46,940 nucleotides of DNA from Xanthobacteraceae bacterium (GTDB taxonomy: Bacteria > Pseudomonadota > Alphaproteobacteria > Rhizobiales > Xanthobacteraceae), in NCBI GenBank assembly GCA_029266425.1, contig JAQSWY010000039.1, positions 1 through 46,940 on the forward strand, read 5' to 3'. Made by a program: the position numbers and the translations under genes. The notes beneath the pieces are model-generated. The model did not search any database. It worked only from the letters and a program-made list of their open reading frames with translations, and was not told where the DNA came from. How positions within the stretch are numbered: the first letter of the stretch is position 1; each line of letters opens with the position of its first letter. Positions 7,643 to 16,331 of this stretch are shown here, piece by piece.

Positions 7643-8665
7643 ATGCTGAAGATGGAACGGCGCAGCTGCATCGCGCTGATGGTCGGTGCGTGCCTTGGCC
7701 TGATGGCCGGCACGCCGGTCATGGCGGCCGGCGGCTATTATGAGGGCAAGACCGTCATCCTGATCGTGCCGAACACGCCGGCGGGCGCGATGTCGCAATA
7801 TGCCCGCATGATCGCGCCCTATATCGCGAGATATTCCGGCGCCAAGGACGTGCGGGTCGACAACCAGCCGGGTGCCGGCGGCCTGCGCGGCACCAATATG
7901 CTGTGGCGCGCCAAGCCGGATGGCCTGACCATCGCCTTCACCAGCGTCTCCAGCCTAGTCATGGCGCAACTCGCGGAGAGCGCCGGCGCCCAGTTCGACG
8001 CGGCGAAATTCACCTATCTCGGCCGGGCGGTGACCGAGCCGCGCATCCTGATGGTGGGCGCCAATTCGCCCGTGAAGTCGATCAACGACGTCAAGAAGCT
8101 CGACCGCCCCTTCGTCTTTCCGACCCAGGGAACAGACGAGGACTTCTACGCCATGTCGGTGCTGTTCAGCGCGCTCGGCGTGCCGCTGAAGATTCTCACC
8201 GGCTATGATGGCGACGCCGACACCAGCCTTGCCGTGATCAAGGGCGATGGCGACGGCCACATGGCGTCCTACAGCAGCGGGATCACGGCGATCTCCGCGG
8301 GCGAGAAGCGTGTCATCCTGACCATGTCGGACAAGCCGTCGGCCGAGCTGCCGGCGGTTCCGGCGGCGCTCGAGGTGGTGACGGACCTGAAGGCGGCCGA
8401 GCCGCTGCGTGCCATTATCGAGATCCAGACCGCGCATCGCGGCTTCTTCGGGCCGCCGGACATGGACCCGGCGGCGACCGAGGCGATGCGCAAGGCGATC
8501 TCCGAGGCGCTCGCCGATCCCGATCTAATCGCCGAGGCGAAGAAGCGCCAGTTCACGCTTTCGCCATCGGACGGCGCGACCGAGCAGGCCCGCATCGCCC
8601 GCATCATGACCTCCAGCGCGAGCCTGAAGCCGATCCTCAAGTCCGCGCTGCAATCCATCAAGTGA
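7643..8665 (+). CDS. tctC: Tripartite tricarboxylate transporter periplasmic binding protein TctC
   Basis: A 340-aa protein with a signal peptide (MLKMERRSCIALMVGACLGL..., cleavage near VMAA-GG), followed by a Bug/TctC fold signature: GKTVILIVPNTPAGAMSQYAR, then DNQPGAGGLRGTNMLW. The ATG at 7643 has AGGAGGG 6 nt upstream. An in-frame codon at 7583 lies before the ribosome site and is not favoured. It binds the carboxylate in the periplasm and hands it to TctAB. The gene ends the tct operon, 65 nt after tctB. Confidence 0.93.
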   Translation: MLKMERRSCIALMVGACLGLMAGTPVMAAGGYYEGKTVILIVPNTPAGAMSQYARMIAPYIARYSGAKDVRVDNQPGAGGLRGTNMLWRAKPDGLTIAFTSVSSLVMAQLAESAGAQFDAAKFTYLGRAVTEPRILMVGANSPVKSINDVKKLDRPFVFPTQGTDEDFYAMSVLFSALGVPLKILTGYDGDADTSLAVIKGDGDGHMASYSSGITAISAGEKRVILTMSDKPSAELPAVPAALEVVTDLKAAEPLRAIIEIQTAHRGFFGPPDMDPAATEAMRKAISEALADPDLIAEAKKRQFTLSPSDGATEQARIARIMTSSASLKPILKSALQSIK

Positions 8666-8754
8666 GTGCGCGGCGCACCGCCCACTCGCCCGGCATCGGC
8701 TCGTCCTCGACCTCCGAAGACGAGTTGACGCGGTGACGAGGATTTCAAATCCTC
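8664..8754. terminator. Hairpins in the tctC/dps convergent gap
   Basis: The gap holds an imperfect stem directly after the tctC stop (GAGTG 8664-8668 with CACTC 8683-8687, inner GGCG/CGCC) and a compact stem GAGGATT/AATCCTC (8738-8744, 8748-8754) that overlaps the dps stop. Neither has a U-tract, so termination is plausible but unproven. Confidence 0.4.
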
Positions 8755-9271
8755 AGTGCACGCCGCGAGTGGCCTCGTAGAGGAACCAGCTGCGGCGCTC
8801 GGCCTCGTCGATCCAGACCTCAATCAGGCTCGTGGTGGCGACGTCACCATAATCGTCGCAGACACCGTGCACCGCGCGCAGATAAGACGTCACCTGCCGA
8901 TTGTCGTCGGCGAGTTCGGCCAGCATGTCCTGCGGCGTCACGAAGTCGGCGTCGTTGTCTGCGATGCGCTGCAGGCGCTGGATATGGCCGATCGAGCGCA
9001 GCGTGTTGCCGCCTACCTTGCGGGCCCGCTCGGCAATGGCGTCGGTGGTTGCGAAAATCTGGTCGCCCTGCTCGTCGAGCATCAGGTGATAGTCGCGGAA
9101 GTGCGGGCCCGACATGTGCCAGTGAAAATTCTTGGTCTTCAGATAGAGCGCGAACATGTCCGCGAGCAGGCCGGTGAGGGCAGCCGCGATATCGCGGGTG
9201 GCCTCATTGCCGAGATCGGTCGGCGTCTGAAGGGGGGCGGTCCGGCGGGCCTTCACCGCTGTGGTGTCCAT
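8753..9271 (-). CDS. dps: Dps family DNA-binding ferritin-like protein
   Basis: A 172-aa member of the Dps/miniferritin family, which forms dodecamers that oxidise and store iron with hydrogen peroxide and can coat DNA. The ferroxidase signature is present: KTKNFHWHMSGPHFRDYH, then MLDEQGDQIFATTDAIAER. The N-terminal tail (about 25 residues, KARR) is basic and could bind DNA. It faces tctC and starts in a 498-bp gap. Its place next to the oxalate decarboxylase, efflux and peroxidase genes suggests a stress cluster, though each has its own promoter region. Confidence 0.94.
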   Translation of the reverse strand: MDTTAVKARRTAPLQTPTDLGNEATRDIAAALTGLLADMFALYLKTKNFHWHMSGPHFRDYHLMLDEQGDQIFATTDAIAERARKVGGNTLRSIGHIQRLQRIADNDADFVTPQDMLAELADDNRQVTSYLRAVHGVCDDYGDVATTSLIEVWIDEAERRSWFLYEATRGVH

Positions 9272-9769
9272 GGTCGTGCTCCGTCCTGTTGTCGCTGCGC
9301 CGAGCCGGGCGGCTCGATAGGATGTCCGGAGCGACGCGAACGGGAAAATGCGATCCGCCCCCGGAACTCCGACAGGGTTAGGCGATACGCCGCCGCCGCA
9401 GAATCGACCGCTGGTTTGGCGAACTCATACTTGAGTTTGTGTCGGTGGGCCCGGCCAACGCCTGTATCGACCCGGCACATCGCGAAGTGCCAGGAATACG
9501 CAAGGCGAAAAGCCTAGAAAAATCGGCGCCTAAGGGCCCCTTCGTCGCGCCCAGCTACTGCCGACCGCGGCCCTGCCCACACGTCATGGGTTGCCCGTTT
9601 CGCGTTCGCCCGTTGCCCTGGATGGCGGTCAGCCGTGCGGAGGTGAAAGACTTTCCGTATCGTCCGCCCAAATATTTCCCACACCATTACTGCGAATGTT
9701 TTCTGGAAAGCCGCTCCCCGGCCTGCTTGGCGTCTGGAGAAATGCGGCGGATCAACAAGGAGAGCGAAG
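9272..9769. other. Divergent gap dps / oxalate decarboxylase, no gene
   Basis: No convincing gene is seen; short open frames here lack family motifs. A perfect dyad AACTCA-TACT-TGAGTT (9422-9437) stands out as a possible operator. An ACAAGGAGAGCGAAG ribosome site lies just before the ATG at 9770. Confidence 0.5.
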
Positions 9770-11014
9770 ATGGAAGATCTGTCCCGGCGTAGAATGCTTG
9801 CCTTGAGCGCCCTCGGCAGCGTCGCGGTCGCTGGCGCCGCCAATGCCGCGACGTTCGGCAATCCGGACGAGCCGGCGCAGGGCGCGGTGAATTCGACGCC
9901 CGGCGCCATTTCGGAACCTGGCCCGCAGAATCCGGCGCTCGCCGCGCAGCTGCCCTCCTTCCAGAATCCCCCGGCCACCGATGTCGGCAACATGCCGATG
10001 ATGTGGTCCTCGTTCAACATCGTGCCGAAGCGCATCCAGGCCGGCGGTTGGGCGCGGCAGGTCACGGCGACCGAATTCCCTGCCTCGAAGGCCGTGTCCG
10101 GCGTCAATATGCGGCTCGGCCCGGGCGGCGTCCGCGAGATGCATTGGCACCTCGCCGCCGAGTGGGCGATCATGACCAATGGGCGCTGCCGCATCACCAT
10201 GCTCGACCAGCAGGGCCGGCCCTATGTGCAGGATGTCGGCGAAGGCGACCTCTGGTTCTTCCCGGCTGGCTGCCCGCACTCGCTCCAGGGGCTTGGGCCC
10301 GAGGGTGCGGAATTCGTGCTCGTCTTCGACAATGCCTTCCAGTCGGAATTCAACACGTTGCTGCTCACCGACTGGATCGCCCACACCCCGCCGGACATCC
10401 TGGCGAAGAACTTCGGCGTTCCCGTCGACACCTTCAAGAACATCCCGCTGCACGACCTCTGGATCTTCCAGGGCAAGGAGCCGCCGCCGCTCGCCGCGGA
10501 TCAGGCCGCCGTCGCCTCGGGCGGCACGCCGAGGGAGCCGTTCACCTTCTCGCTCACCGGCACCCGGCCGGTGAAGGAGACTGCGTATGGCCGGGTCCAG
10601 CTCGCGGACAGCCACAATTTCAAGGTCTCCACGACCATTGCCGCCGCCATCGAGACGATCAAGCCGGGCGGCCTCCGGCAGATGCACTGGCATCCGAACG
10701 CGGACGAGTGGCAGTACTGGATCAAGGGCCAGGGCCGCATGACCGTCTTCAATGCCGGCCCGCGCGCCCAGACCATCAATTTCCGTGCCGGCGATCTCGG
10801 CGTGGTGCCGAAGAGCCAGGGCCATTACATCGAGAACACCGGCGCCGAGGACGTCCAGGTGCTCGTGGTCTTCAAGGCTCCCGAATACCAGGAAATCGAC
10901 CTCTCCGATTGGCTGACCCACGCGCCGCCGGAGCTCGTCGCCCAACACCTCAACATCGATCCCGCCACGCTTGCGCGGTTCCCCAAAGGCCAGCTCGGCA
11001 TCCAGCCGGGCTGA
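9770..11014 (+). CDS. oxdC: Oxalate decarboxylase family bicupin, Tat-exported
   Basis: A 414-aa bicupin that in this family converts oxalate to formate and CO2 using manganese. Residues 6-27 form a twin-arginine signal (SRRRMLALSALG..., cleavage after ANA), so it acts outside the cytoplasm. Both cupins keep metal ligands: REMHWHLAAEWAI with CPHS in the first, RQMHWHPNADEWQYW with a GHYIEN His in the second. The lid over the first site, SENST in the Bacillus enzyme, reads SEFNT here, so the catalytic Glu is kept. Strong AAGGAGAG ribosome site. An efflux operon starts 99 nt downstream. Confidence 0.92.
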   Translation: MEDLSRRRMLALSALGSVAVAGAANAATFGNPDEPAQGAVNSTPGAISEPGPQNPALAAQLPSFQNPPATDVGNMPMMWSSFNIVPKRIQAGGWARQVTATEFPASKAVSGVNMRLGPGGVREMHWHLAAEWAIMTNGRCRITMLDQQGRPYVQDVGEGDLWFFPAGCPHSLQGLGPEGAEFVLVFDNAFQSEFNTLLLTDWIAHTPPDILAKNFGVPVDTFKNIPLHDLWIFQGKEPPPLAADQAAVASGGTPREPFTFSLTGTRPVKETAYGRVQLADSHNFKVSTTIAAAIETIKPGGLRQMHWHPNADEWQYWIKGQGRMTVFNAGPRAQTINFRAGDLGVVPKSQGHYIENTGAEDVQVLVVFKAPEYQEIDLSDWLTHAPPELVAQHLNIDPATLARFPKGQLGIQPG

Positions 11015-11113
11015 GCCGCGACCCGATTTCAAAGCGCGCACCATCAACAATGATCCGCCAGCTCTAGCCGGCGGACCTGAAAGGCACGACCGCCATCTCC
11101 GGAGCCGTCCCCC

Positions 11114-12232
11114 ATGTCGATCGCTGAACCGACCACCGACCAGTTTGTCGGCACAGCCCCCGGCGAGCCTGCGGCTCCGCTCCTGGCGAGCGTCCGCAGG
11201 CTCGTCATCCCCGCGGCGGCGATCGCCTCGGTGATCGGATTGATTGTCGTCGCCGACACTCACTGGGATGACTGGATGAGCACGGCCGCTGTCCAGTCGA
11301 CCGACGACTCTTATGTTCAGGCCGATGTCTCGACGCTGAGCGCGCGGGTCAGCGGGAATGTGCTGCGCGTCCTGGTCGACGACTTCCAGCCGGTGAAGGC
11401 CGGGCAACTCCTCGTAGAAATCGACCCCGCCGACTACCAGGCCGCGGTGAGCGGTGCGCAAGCGGCCGTGGAGGGAGCTCGCGCGGCGCTGGACAATCTC
11501 GCGAACCAGGAAGGCCTGCAGCGCGCGCTGGTCCAGCAGGCCAAAGCCCAGCACGACGCCGCGCTCGCTTCGCAGACCGAGGCCCAGCAGGAGCGTGACC
11601 GCCAGCAGACGCTGCTGAATGGCGGCATCGCCGGAACCCAGCAGAAAGTCCAGCAGGCCATCGCGGCCTATTCCGAGGCGGTTGCGAATGTGGCGGCAAC
11701 GGCGGCGGCCATCGAGGCGCAGGAGCGCCAGCTCGATGTCCTCATCGGCCAGGAGGGCACGCTGCGCGCCAATCTCGACGCGGCGCAGGCCAACCTCAAA
11801 TCCGCCCAGCTCAAGCTCGGCTACACCTCGGTGGTGGCGCCATTCGACGGCGTGGCCAGCACGCGGCGCGTGCAGCCCTCGGATTATGTGAATGTCGGCA
11901 CCAACCTCATCGCCGTGGTGCCGGTGCCGAACGTCTATGTCATCGCCAATTTCAAGGAGACGCAGCTCACCCACGTCACTGCGGGCCAGCCGGTCGACCT
12001 GACCATCGACACCTTTCCGGGCGAGACGCTGCATGGCCATGTCGGGCGGCTGTCGCCGGCGAGCGGCGCGGTCTTCGCGCTGCTGCCGCCGGACAACGCC
12101 ACCGGCAATTTCACCAAGGTGGTCCAGCGCATCCCGGTGCGCATCGAGATCGATCCCGGCCAGAAATTGACGGAGAAGCTGCGCGCCGGCATGTCCGTGG
12201 AGGCGGACATCCATGTCGACCGCAATCACTGA
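11114..12232 (+). CDS. HlyD/EmrA-type membrane fusion protein
   Basis: A 372-aa periplasmic adaptor for an MFS efflux pump. It has one N-terminal membrane segment (about residues 28-48), a biotinyl-lipoyl start (TDDSYVQADVSTLSARVSGN), a long Gln/Ala-rich alpha-helical coiled coil (about 110-235) and a C-terminal beta-barrel with LGYTSVVAPFDGVASTRRVQ. This is the EmrA plan. The last 20 nt overlap the next gene, an MFS permease, so the two are translated together. Pumped substrate is unknown. Confidence 0.94.
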   Translation: MSIAEPTTDQFVGTAPGEPAAPLLASVRRLVIPAAAIASVIGLIVVADTHWDDWMSTAAVQSTDDSYVQADVSTLSARVSGNVLRVLVDDFQPVKAGQLLVEIDPADYQAAVSGAQAAVEGARAALDNLANQEGLQRALVQQAKAQHDAALASQTEAQQERDRQQTLLNGGIAGTQQKVQQAIAAYSEAVANVAATAAAIEAQERQLDVLIGQEGTLRANLDAAQANLKSAQLKLGYTSVVAPFDGVASTRRVQPSDYVNVGTNLIAVVPVPNVYVIANFKETQLTHVTAGQPVDLTIDTFPGETLHGHVGRLSPASGAVFALLPPDNATGNFTKVVQRIPVRIEIDPGQKLTEKLRAGMSVEADIHVDRNH

Positions 12233-13871
12233 ACCGGCCGGCCACGCCGCCGGCGGTCCCCTCGGGCTCGGCTGCCCGCGGCCGGTCTTTGCGGTGGCGG
12301 CCCTATTGCTGGGCTCGTTCCTGGTCGGCTTCGACACCCGGCTGTTTTCCATCGGGCTGCCGGATCTGCGCGGCGCCTTCGGGCTCAGCTTCGACCAGGG
12401 TGCGTGGCTGAACACCTTCGCCACCGCGCCGCAAATCTTCATCGCACCCGCGGTGGCATGGCTCGCCGCGACCTTCGGCGTGCGCCGCGTGCTGTTCTGG
12501 CCGAGCCTCGTCTATGCGGCGATCTCGCTCGTGCTGCCGCTGGTCCGCAATTGGGAGTTGCTCGTCGGTTTGCACATGGTGCGCGGCCTGCTGCTTGGCG
12601 TCTTCATCCCCGCCACCATCATGATCATCTTCCGCAATCTGCCGACCAGATGGTGGGTGCCGGCACTGGCGGTCTACGCATTCCGCCTCGCCTTTTCGCT
12701 GAACACGGGACCCCTGCTGATCGGGCTCTACGACACGCATTTCGGCTGGCAGTGGATCTACTGGCAGGACATGATCCTGGCCCCGACCATTGGCTGCCTC
12801 GCCTGGCTCGGCACGCCGCACGAAAAGCTCGATCTCGGCCTGCTCAAGCGCGCCGACTGGGGCGGCATGGCGCTGCTCGGCAGCGGCTGGGCGCTGATCT
12901 ATGGCGCGCTCGACCAGGGCAACCGGCTGGACTGGTTCCAGTCCGGCCTCATCACCTGCCTGATGGCCGGCGGGGCCGCCCTCGTCGTCGCCTTCTCGAT
13001 CAATGAGCTGCTGGTTCGGCATCCCTGGGCCAGTCACCAGGTCATCACCAAGCGCAACATCGCCGTCAGCCTGCTGATCGTCCTGAGCTATACCGCGACA
13101 TCGCTGTCGAACTCGCAGCTCATTCCGGGATATCTGACCAATATTTCGGGGCTGCGGCCCGAGCAGATCGGCTGGTCGCTCTTCCTCGCCAGCGGGCTGC
13201 CGCTGCTCGTCACCACGCCGCTCGCCGTCCTGCTCATCCGCCGCTTCGACGCGCGGATGACGATGCTGATCGGCTTCGTTGCGTTCGCCGTCGCTGCGCG
13301 GATGGGGACCGACCTTGCCGCCGTCTGGGGTCCCTGGACTTTCACGCCGATTGCGCTGATTCAGTCGATCGGACAGGGCTTCACCCTGCTCGCGGTCATC
13401 GTCTTCATTCTCGCCAATGCCGATCCCAAGCAATCCACGGCCACGGCCGCCTATATCCAGGTGGTGCGGCTCGGCGGCGCCGAGACGGCGACGACGGTGA
13501 TGGCAACCTTCCTGCGCCACCGCGAACAGCTCCACTCCTATCTGCTCGGCCTGCACGTGCCGGCCGGTTCATCCCACACCGACGGAGCGCTGGGAGCGAT
13601 CTCCCGGATCTTCGCCGGCGACGGCACGTCACCGCAAGCGCTGGCGGCCAGGAGCATGGCGAGCCTCAAGAGCATCGTCAGCCAGCAGGCGAATGTTCTC
13701 GCCTATATTGACGGCTTCCAGCTGACCTTCTGGATCGCACTCCTCGGCCTTCTCCTCGTCGCCCTGCTGCGCCCCGCGCCTCCCGGCATACTCGTTCCGC
13801 CGCCGCCGCAGTGGCGGTTCCCGCGTCGACGACGGTCCAAGCCTGCGAACTTCGAGGCGGCATCCGCTTAG
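12213..13871 (+). CDS. MFS transporter, DHA2 (EmrB-like) family
   Basis: A 552-aa permease with about 14 hydrophobic segments, the count for the DHA2 drug:proton antiporter family. It starts inside the 3' end of the hlyD-like gene behind GGAGG. Together they would form an EmrAB-type tripartite pump with an outer-membrane channel encoded elsewhere. It has longer soluble loops near residues 440-490, and a proline- and arginine-rich C-terminus. The motif around RGLLLGVFIPATIMII matches the motif C region of these pumps only loosely. Substrate unknown. Confidence 0.93.
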   Translation: MSTAITEPAGHAAGGPLGLGCPRPVFAVAALLLGSFLVGFDTRLFSIGLPDLRGAFGLSFDQGAWLNTFATAPQIFIAPAVAWLAATFGVRRVLFWPSLVYAAISLVLPLVRNWELLVGLHMVRGLLLGVFIPATIMIIFRNLPTRWWVPALAVYAFRLAFSLNTGPLLIGLYDTHFGWQWIYWQDMILAPTIGCLAWLGTPHEKLDLGLLKRADWGGMALLGSGWALIYGALDQGNRLDWFQSGLITCLMAGGAALVVAFSINELLVRHPWASHQVITKRNIAVSLLIVLSYTATSLSNSQLIPGYLTNISGLRPEQIGWSLFLASGLPLLVTTPLAVLLIRRFDARMTMLIGFVAFAVAARMGTDLAAVWGPWTFTPIALIQSIGQGFTLLAVIVFILANADPKQSTATAAYIQVVRLGGAETATTVMATFLRHREQLHSYLLGLHVPAGSSHTDGALGAISRIFAGDGTSPQALAARSMASLKSIVSQQANVLAYIDGFQLTFWIALLGLLLVALLRPAPPGILVPPPPQWRFPRRRRSKPANFEAASA

Positions 13872-14020
13872 AGTATGTTGAGCTTCGCCGTGCGATCCGG
13901 AAACGCCTTGTGCTTTTCGAAAGAATGTCCTTGGCCGGAAGGCTATCTGGTTCTCTGGTCAGCTGTCGGTGCACGACCATTGCCGGGCAGGGAAGCTGTT
14001 CGGTTCCAAAGAGGTCTTGA

Positions 14021-15103
14021 ATGTCTCAGCAACCTCCCTCGCCGCCACCTCCATCGCCGTCACGCCCCGCATTGGGATCGCTGGCGCTGATCGCCGTCAT
14101 CGTTGCCGCAGGCGCCGGAGCCTTCGCCTATACGGCGGGGTGGCTCTCACCCGATCGCCTCACGCCGACAAAGGTCGTCAGCGCGCTCGCTCCGCCTGCC
14201 GGTCCGGCGCTCGGCCACCGGCGCAATCACGCCAAGGGCATCTGCTTCACCGGCATGTTCGAATCGAACGGCAATGGCACGCAGCTCTCGCGGGCCGAGG
14301 TGTTCTCGAGCGGACAGTATCCGGCTCTCGGCCGCTTCAATCTCGGCACGCCCGATCCGGACGCACCGGATGCGACGGTCCGCGTCCGGGGGCTCGGCCT
14401 CCAGATCTCGACCCCGGGCGGCGCAACTTGGCGCGCCGCCATGATCGATCTTCCGTTCTTTCCGGTGGCGACGCCGCAGGCGTTCTACGAACTGCTGCGC
14501 TCGTCGCACAGCAAGGATCCGGAAGCGATGAAGGCGTTCGCCGCCGCGTATCCGGAGTTCGCCACTTTCGGCAACTGGGCCAAGAGCGCGCCCTGGACGG
14601 CGAGCTACGCCGAAGATCCGTTCAACAGCATCAACGCCTTCCTGTTTGTCGATGGTTCCGGCGCCGAGCACGCGGTGCGGTGGTCGCTCAAGCCGCAGGC
14701 ACAGGTCACGCCCATCACTCAGGACGATCTCGCCAAGCTCGGCCCCGACCATCTGGAGAAGGAAATCACCGACCGGGTCGCCAAGGCGCCGCAGCGCTGG
14801 ACCATGGTGGTGACGCTCGCCGATCCGGGAGACCCTACATCGGACCCGAGCAAGGCCTGGCCGGAGGGACGGCGCACCGTCGAGGTCGGCACCCTCGTGG
14901 TTGAAAAAATCGAAGCCGAACGCGACGGGCCGTGCCGCGACGTCAATTTCGATCCGACGATCCTGCCCGACGGCATCAAGGTATCGGACGATCCGTTCCC
15001 CGCCGCACGCTCGGCCGCCTATGCCAAGTCCTACGATCTGCGCACGTCCGAAGCCAAATACTATCCCCGTCAGCAGCAAACCGAGGCAGGTAAACAGCCA
15101 TGA
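14021..15103 (+). CDS. Membrane-anchored catalase-family peroxidase
   Basis: A 360-aa heme protein of the catalase-related peroxidase family (SrpA-like), shorter than true catalases. A proline-rich N-terminus and one transmembrane anchor (residues 18-40) place the catalytic part in the periplasm. The distal-side motif is RRNHAKGIC (His70); the proximal heme Tyr is probably in RSAAYAKSY near residue 328. AAGAGGT lies 5 nt before the ATG. The stop overlaps the start of a cytochrome b561 gene (ATGA, 15100-15103), so electrons for peroxide reduction likely come from the quinol pool through that protein. Confidence 0.93.
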   Translation: MSQQPPSPPPPSPSRPALGSLALIAVIVAAGAGAFAYTAGWLSPDRLTPTKVVSALAPPAGPALGHRRNHAKGICFTGMFESNGNGTQLSRAEVFSSGQYPALGRFNLGTPDPDAPDATVRVRGLGLQISTPGGATWRAAMIDLPFFPVATPQAFYELLRSSHSKDPEAMKAFAAAYPEFATFGNWAKSAPWTASYAEDPFNSINAFLFVDGSGAEHAVRWSLKPQAQVTPITQDDLAKLGPDHLEKEITDRVAKAPQRWTMVVTLADPGDPTSDPSKAWPEGRRTVEVGTLVVEKIEAERDGPCRDVNFDPTILPDGIKVSDDPFPAARSAAYAKSYDLRTSEAKYYPRQQQTEAGKQP

Positions 15104-15663
15104 CCAGCAACGGCCCGCGTTTCAACGTCGCGCAGCGTCTGCTGCACTGGGTCATGGCCGCCTGCATACTGGCGATGCTATTCATCGGCGTCGGCATGGT
15201 GTCGACCATCATGCCGAAGTACGTGCCGCTGCTGGCGACGCACAAGACGCTCGGCATCGCCATCCTCGTGCTCGCGCTGATCCGTCTCGGCGTGCGCGTC
15301 CGCTATGGTGCGCCGCCTTTGCCCGTCGATCTGCCGTGGCCGATGAAGCTTGGAGCGCACCTGTCGCACTACGCGCTCTATGCCCTCATGATCGGCATGC
15401 CGCTGATCGGCTGGGCGATGCTGTCGGCCGGCGCCTATCCGATCGTGCTCTACGGGAACATACGTCTCCCCGCGATCCTGCCGCAGAGCGACGCGCTGCA
15501 TGCGCTGCTCTGGAACACGCACTTCTACCTGGCGTTCGCCTTCTTCGCGCTGGTGCTGCTGCACCTTGCCGCCGCGCTGTTCCACGCGCTGGTCCGACGC
15601 GACGGTGTGTTCGGCAGCATGGCGCCCGTGCCCTCCCGCAATGATGCCGCCCCTGCCGAGTGA
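15100..15663 (+). CDS. Cytochrome b561 family protein
   Basis: A 187-aa di-heme b-type cytochrome with four membrane helices. Conserved His residues occur in RLLHWVMA, ATHKTLG, HLSHYALY and the last helix (LLHLAAALFHAL), the usual CybB/b561 heme-ligand pattern. It is translationally coupled to the peroxidase gene, and the pair recurs in Proteobacteria as a quinol-to-peroxidase route. It is convergent with dhaL, with only 13 nt between the stops. Confidence 0.93.
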   Translation: MTSNGPRFNVAQRLLHWVMAACILAMLFIGVGMVSTIMPKYVPLLATHKTLGIAILVLALIRLGVRVRYGAPPLPVDLPWPMKLGAHLSHYALYALMIGMPLIGWAMLSAGAYPIVLYGNIRLPAILPQSDALHALLWNTHFYLAFAFFALVLLHLAAALFHALVRRDGVFGSMAPVPSRNDAAPAE

Positions 15664-15676
15664 AGGCGCGAGCCGC

Positions 15677-16321
15677 TCACGCGCCTCGCTGCACGACGTC
15701 CCGCATCGTGCCGATGAGGAGCACGCCGACCGTGGCGCCGGCGTCCTGGAGCCCGCGCGACTTCTCCTGGAAAGCGGCGGCCTTGCCGTGCTGGGCGACC
15801 ATCGACTTGGTCGCCTCCAACGCCTGCTCGGCCGCCGTCGTCGCCGCGGCAAGCGCCGGGCCAAGCGGCGCGCCCGCCTCCGCCTGCGCTTCGAATGCCC
15901 GGGCAATCGGGTCGAGCACGTCGAGGATGGTCTTGTCGCCCAGCTTTGCCTTGCCGCGCTCCATGATGCCTTGGGCGAAGGCGCGCCAGAAGGCCGCCGC
16001 CTCATGGGTGCCGATCGCGTCGGCACCCTCCAGAGCCTTGCCGCCGCGCAGAAAACCAGTGGCGGCCAGGGTGCCCATGGTCGACGGCGCGGTCTTCGCC
16101 ATGGTCGCACCGGCGCTGCGCAGCAGCTTGGCGAGGCCGGCCTGCGGGCCCTCCGCCGCGACGACATCGTAGGCCGCGGCGAACGACTTGCTCATGGTGA
16201 TGCCGAGGTCGCTGTCGCCGACCTTGCCGTCGAGCGCGATCAGGAACTCGCGCTGCTCGGCAAACACATCGCGCCAGGCCTCGAATAGGCGGATGAGTTC
16301 CGCGGGTCCGATGGCGTCCAT
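15677..16321 (-). CDS. dhaL: Dihydroxyacetone kinase subunit L (DhaL)
   Basis: A 214-aa alpha-helical nucleotide-binding subunit. The metal-ADP site is seen as GKVGDSDLGITMSKSF near residue 30 (Asp ligands), with TMGTLAATGFLRGGKAL near residue 80. The ATG at 16321 lies 10 nt after the dhaK stop. It works with DhaK to phosphorylate dihydroxyacetone or a larger ketose. No DhaM phosphotransferase gene is near, so ATP may be the direct donor, as in the two-gene kinases known for tetroses. The last gene of the ABC-dha operon. Confidence 0.93.
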   Translation of the reverse strand: MDAIGPAELIRLFEAWRDVFAEQREFLIALDGKVGDSDLGITMSKSFAAAYDVVAAEGPQAGLAKLLRSAGATMAKTAPSTMGTLAATGFLRGGKALEGADAIGTHEAAAFWRAFAQGIMERGKAKLGDKTILDVLDPIARAFEAQAEAGAPLGPALAAATTAAEQALEATKSMVAQHGKAAAFQEKSRGLQDAGATVGVLLIGTMRDVVQRGA

Positions 16322-16331
16322 GACCCTCCCC

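Noticed and set aside
9439..9792. 117-codon plus-strand frame before oxdC
   Set aside because: No recognisable family, overlaps the ribosome site and start of oxdC.
9752..12442. Very long minus-strand open frame (896 codons) opposite oxdC and the HlyD-like gene
   Set aside because: It is rich in Arg, Ala, Gly, His and Asp with no family motif and is antisense to two clearly recognised genes; a GC-rich shadow frame.
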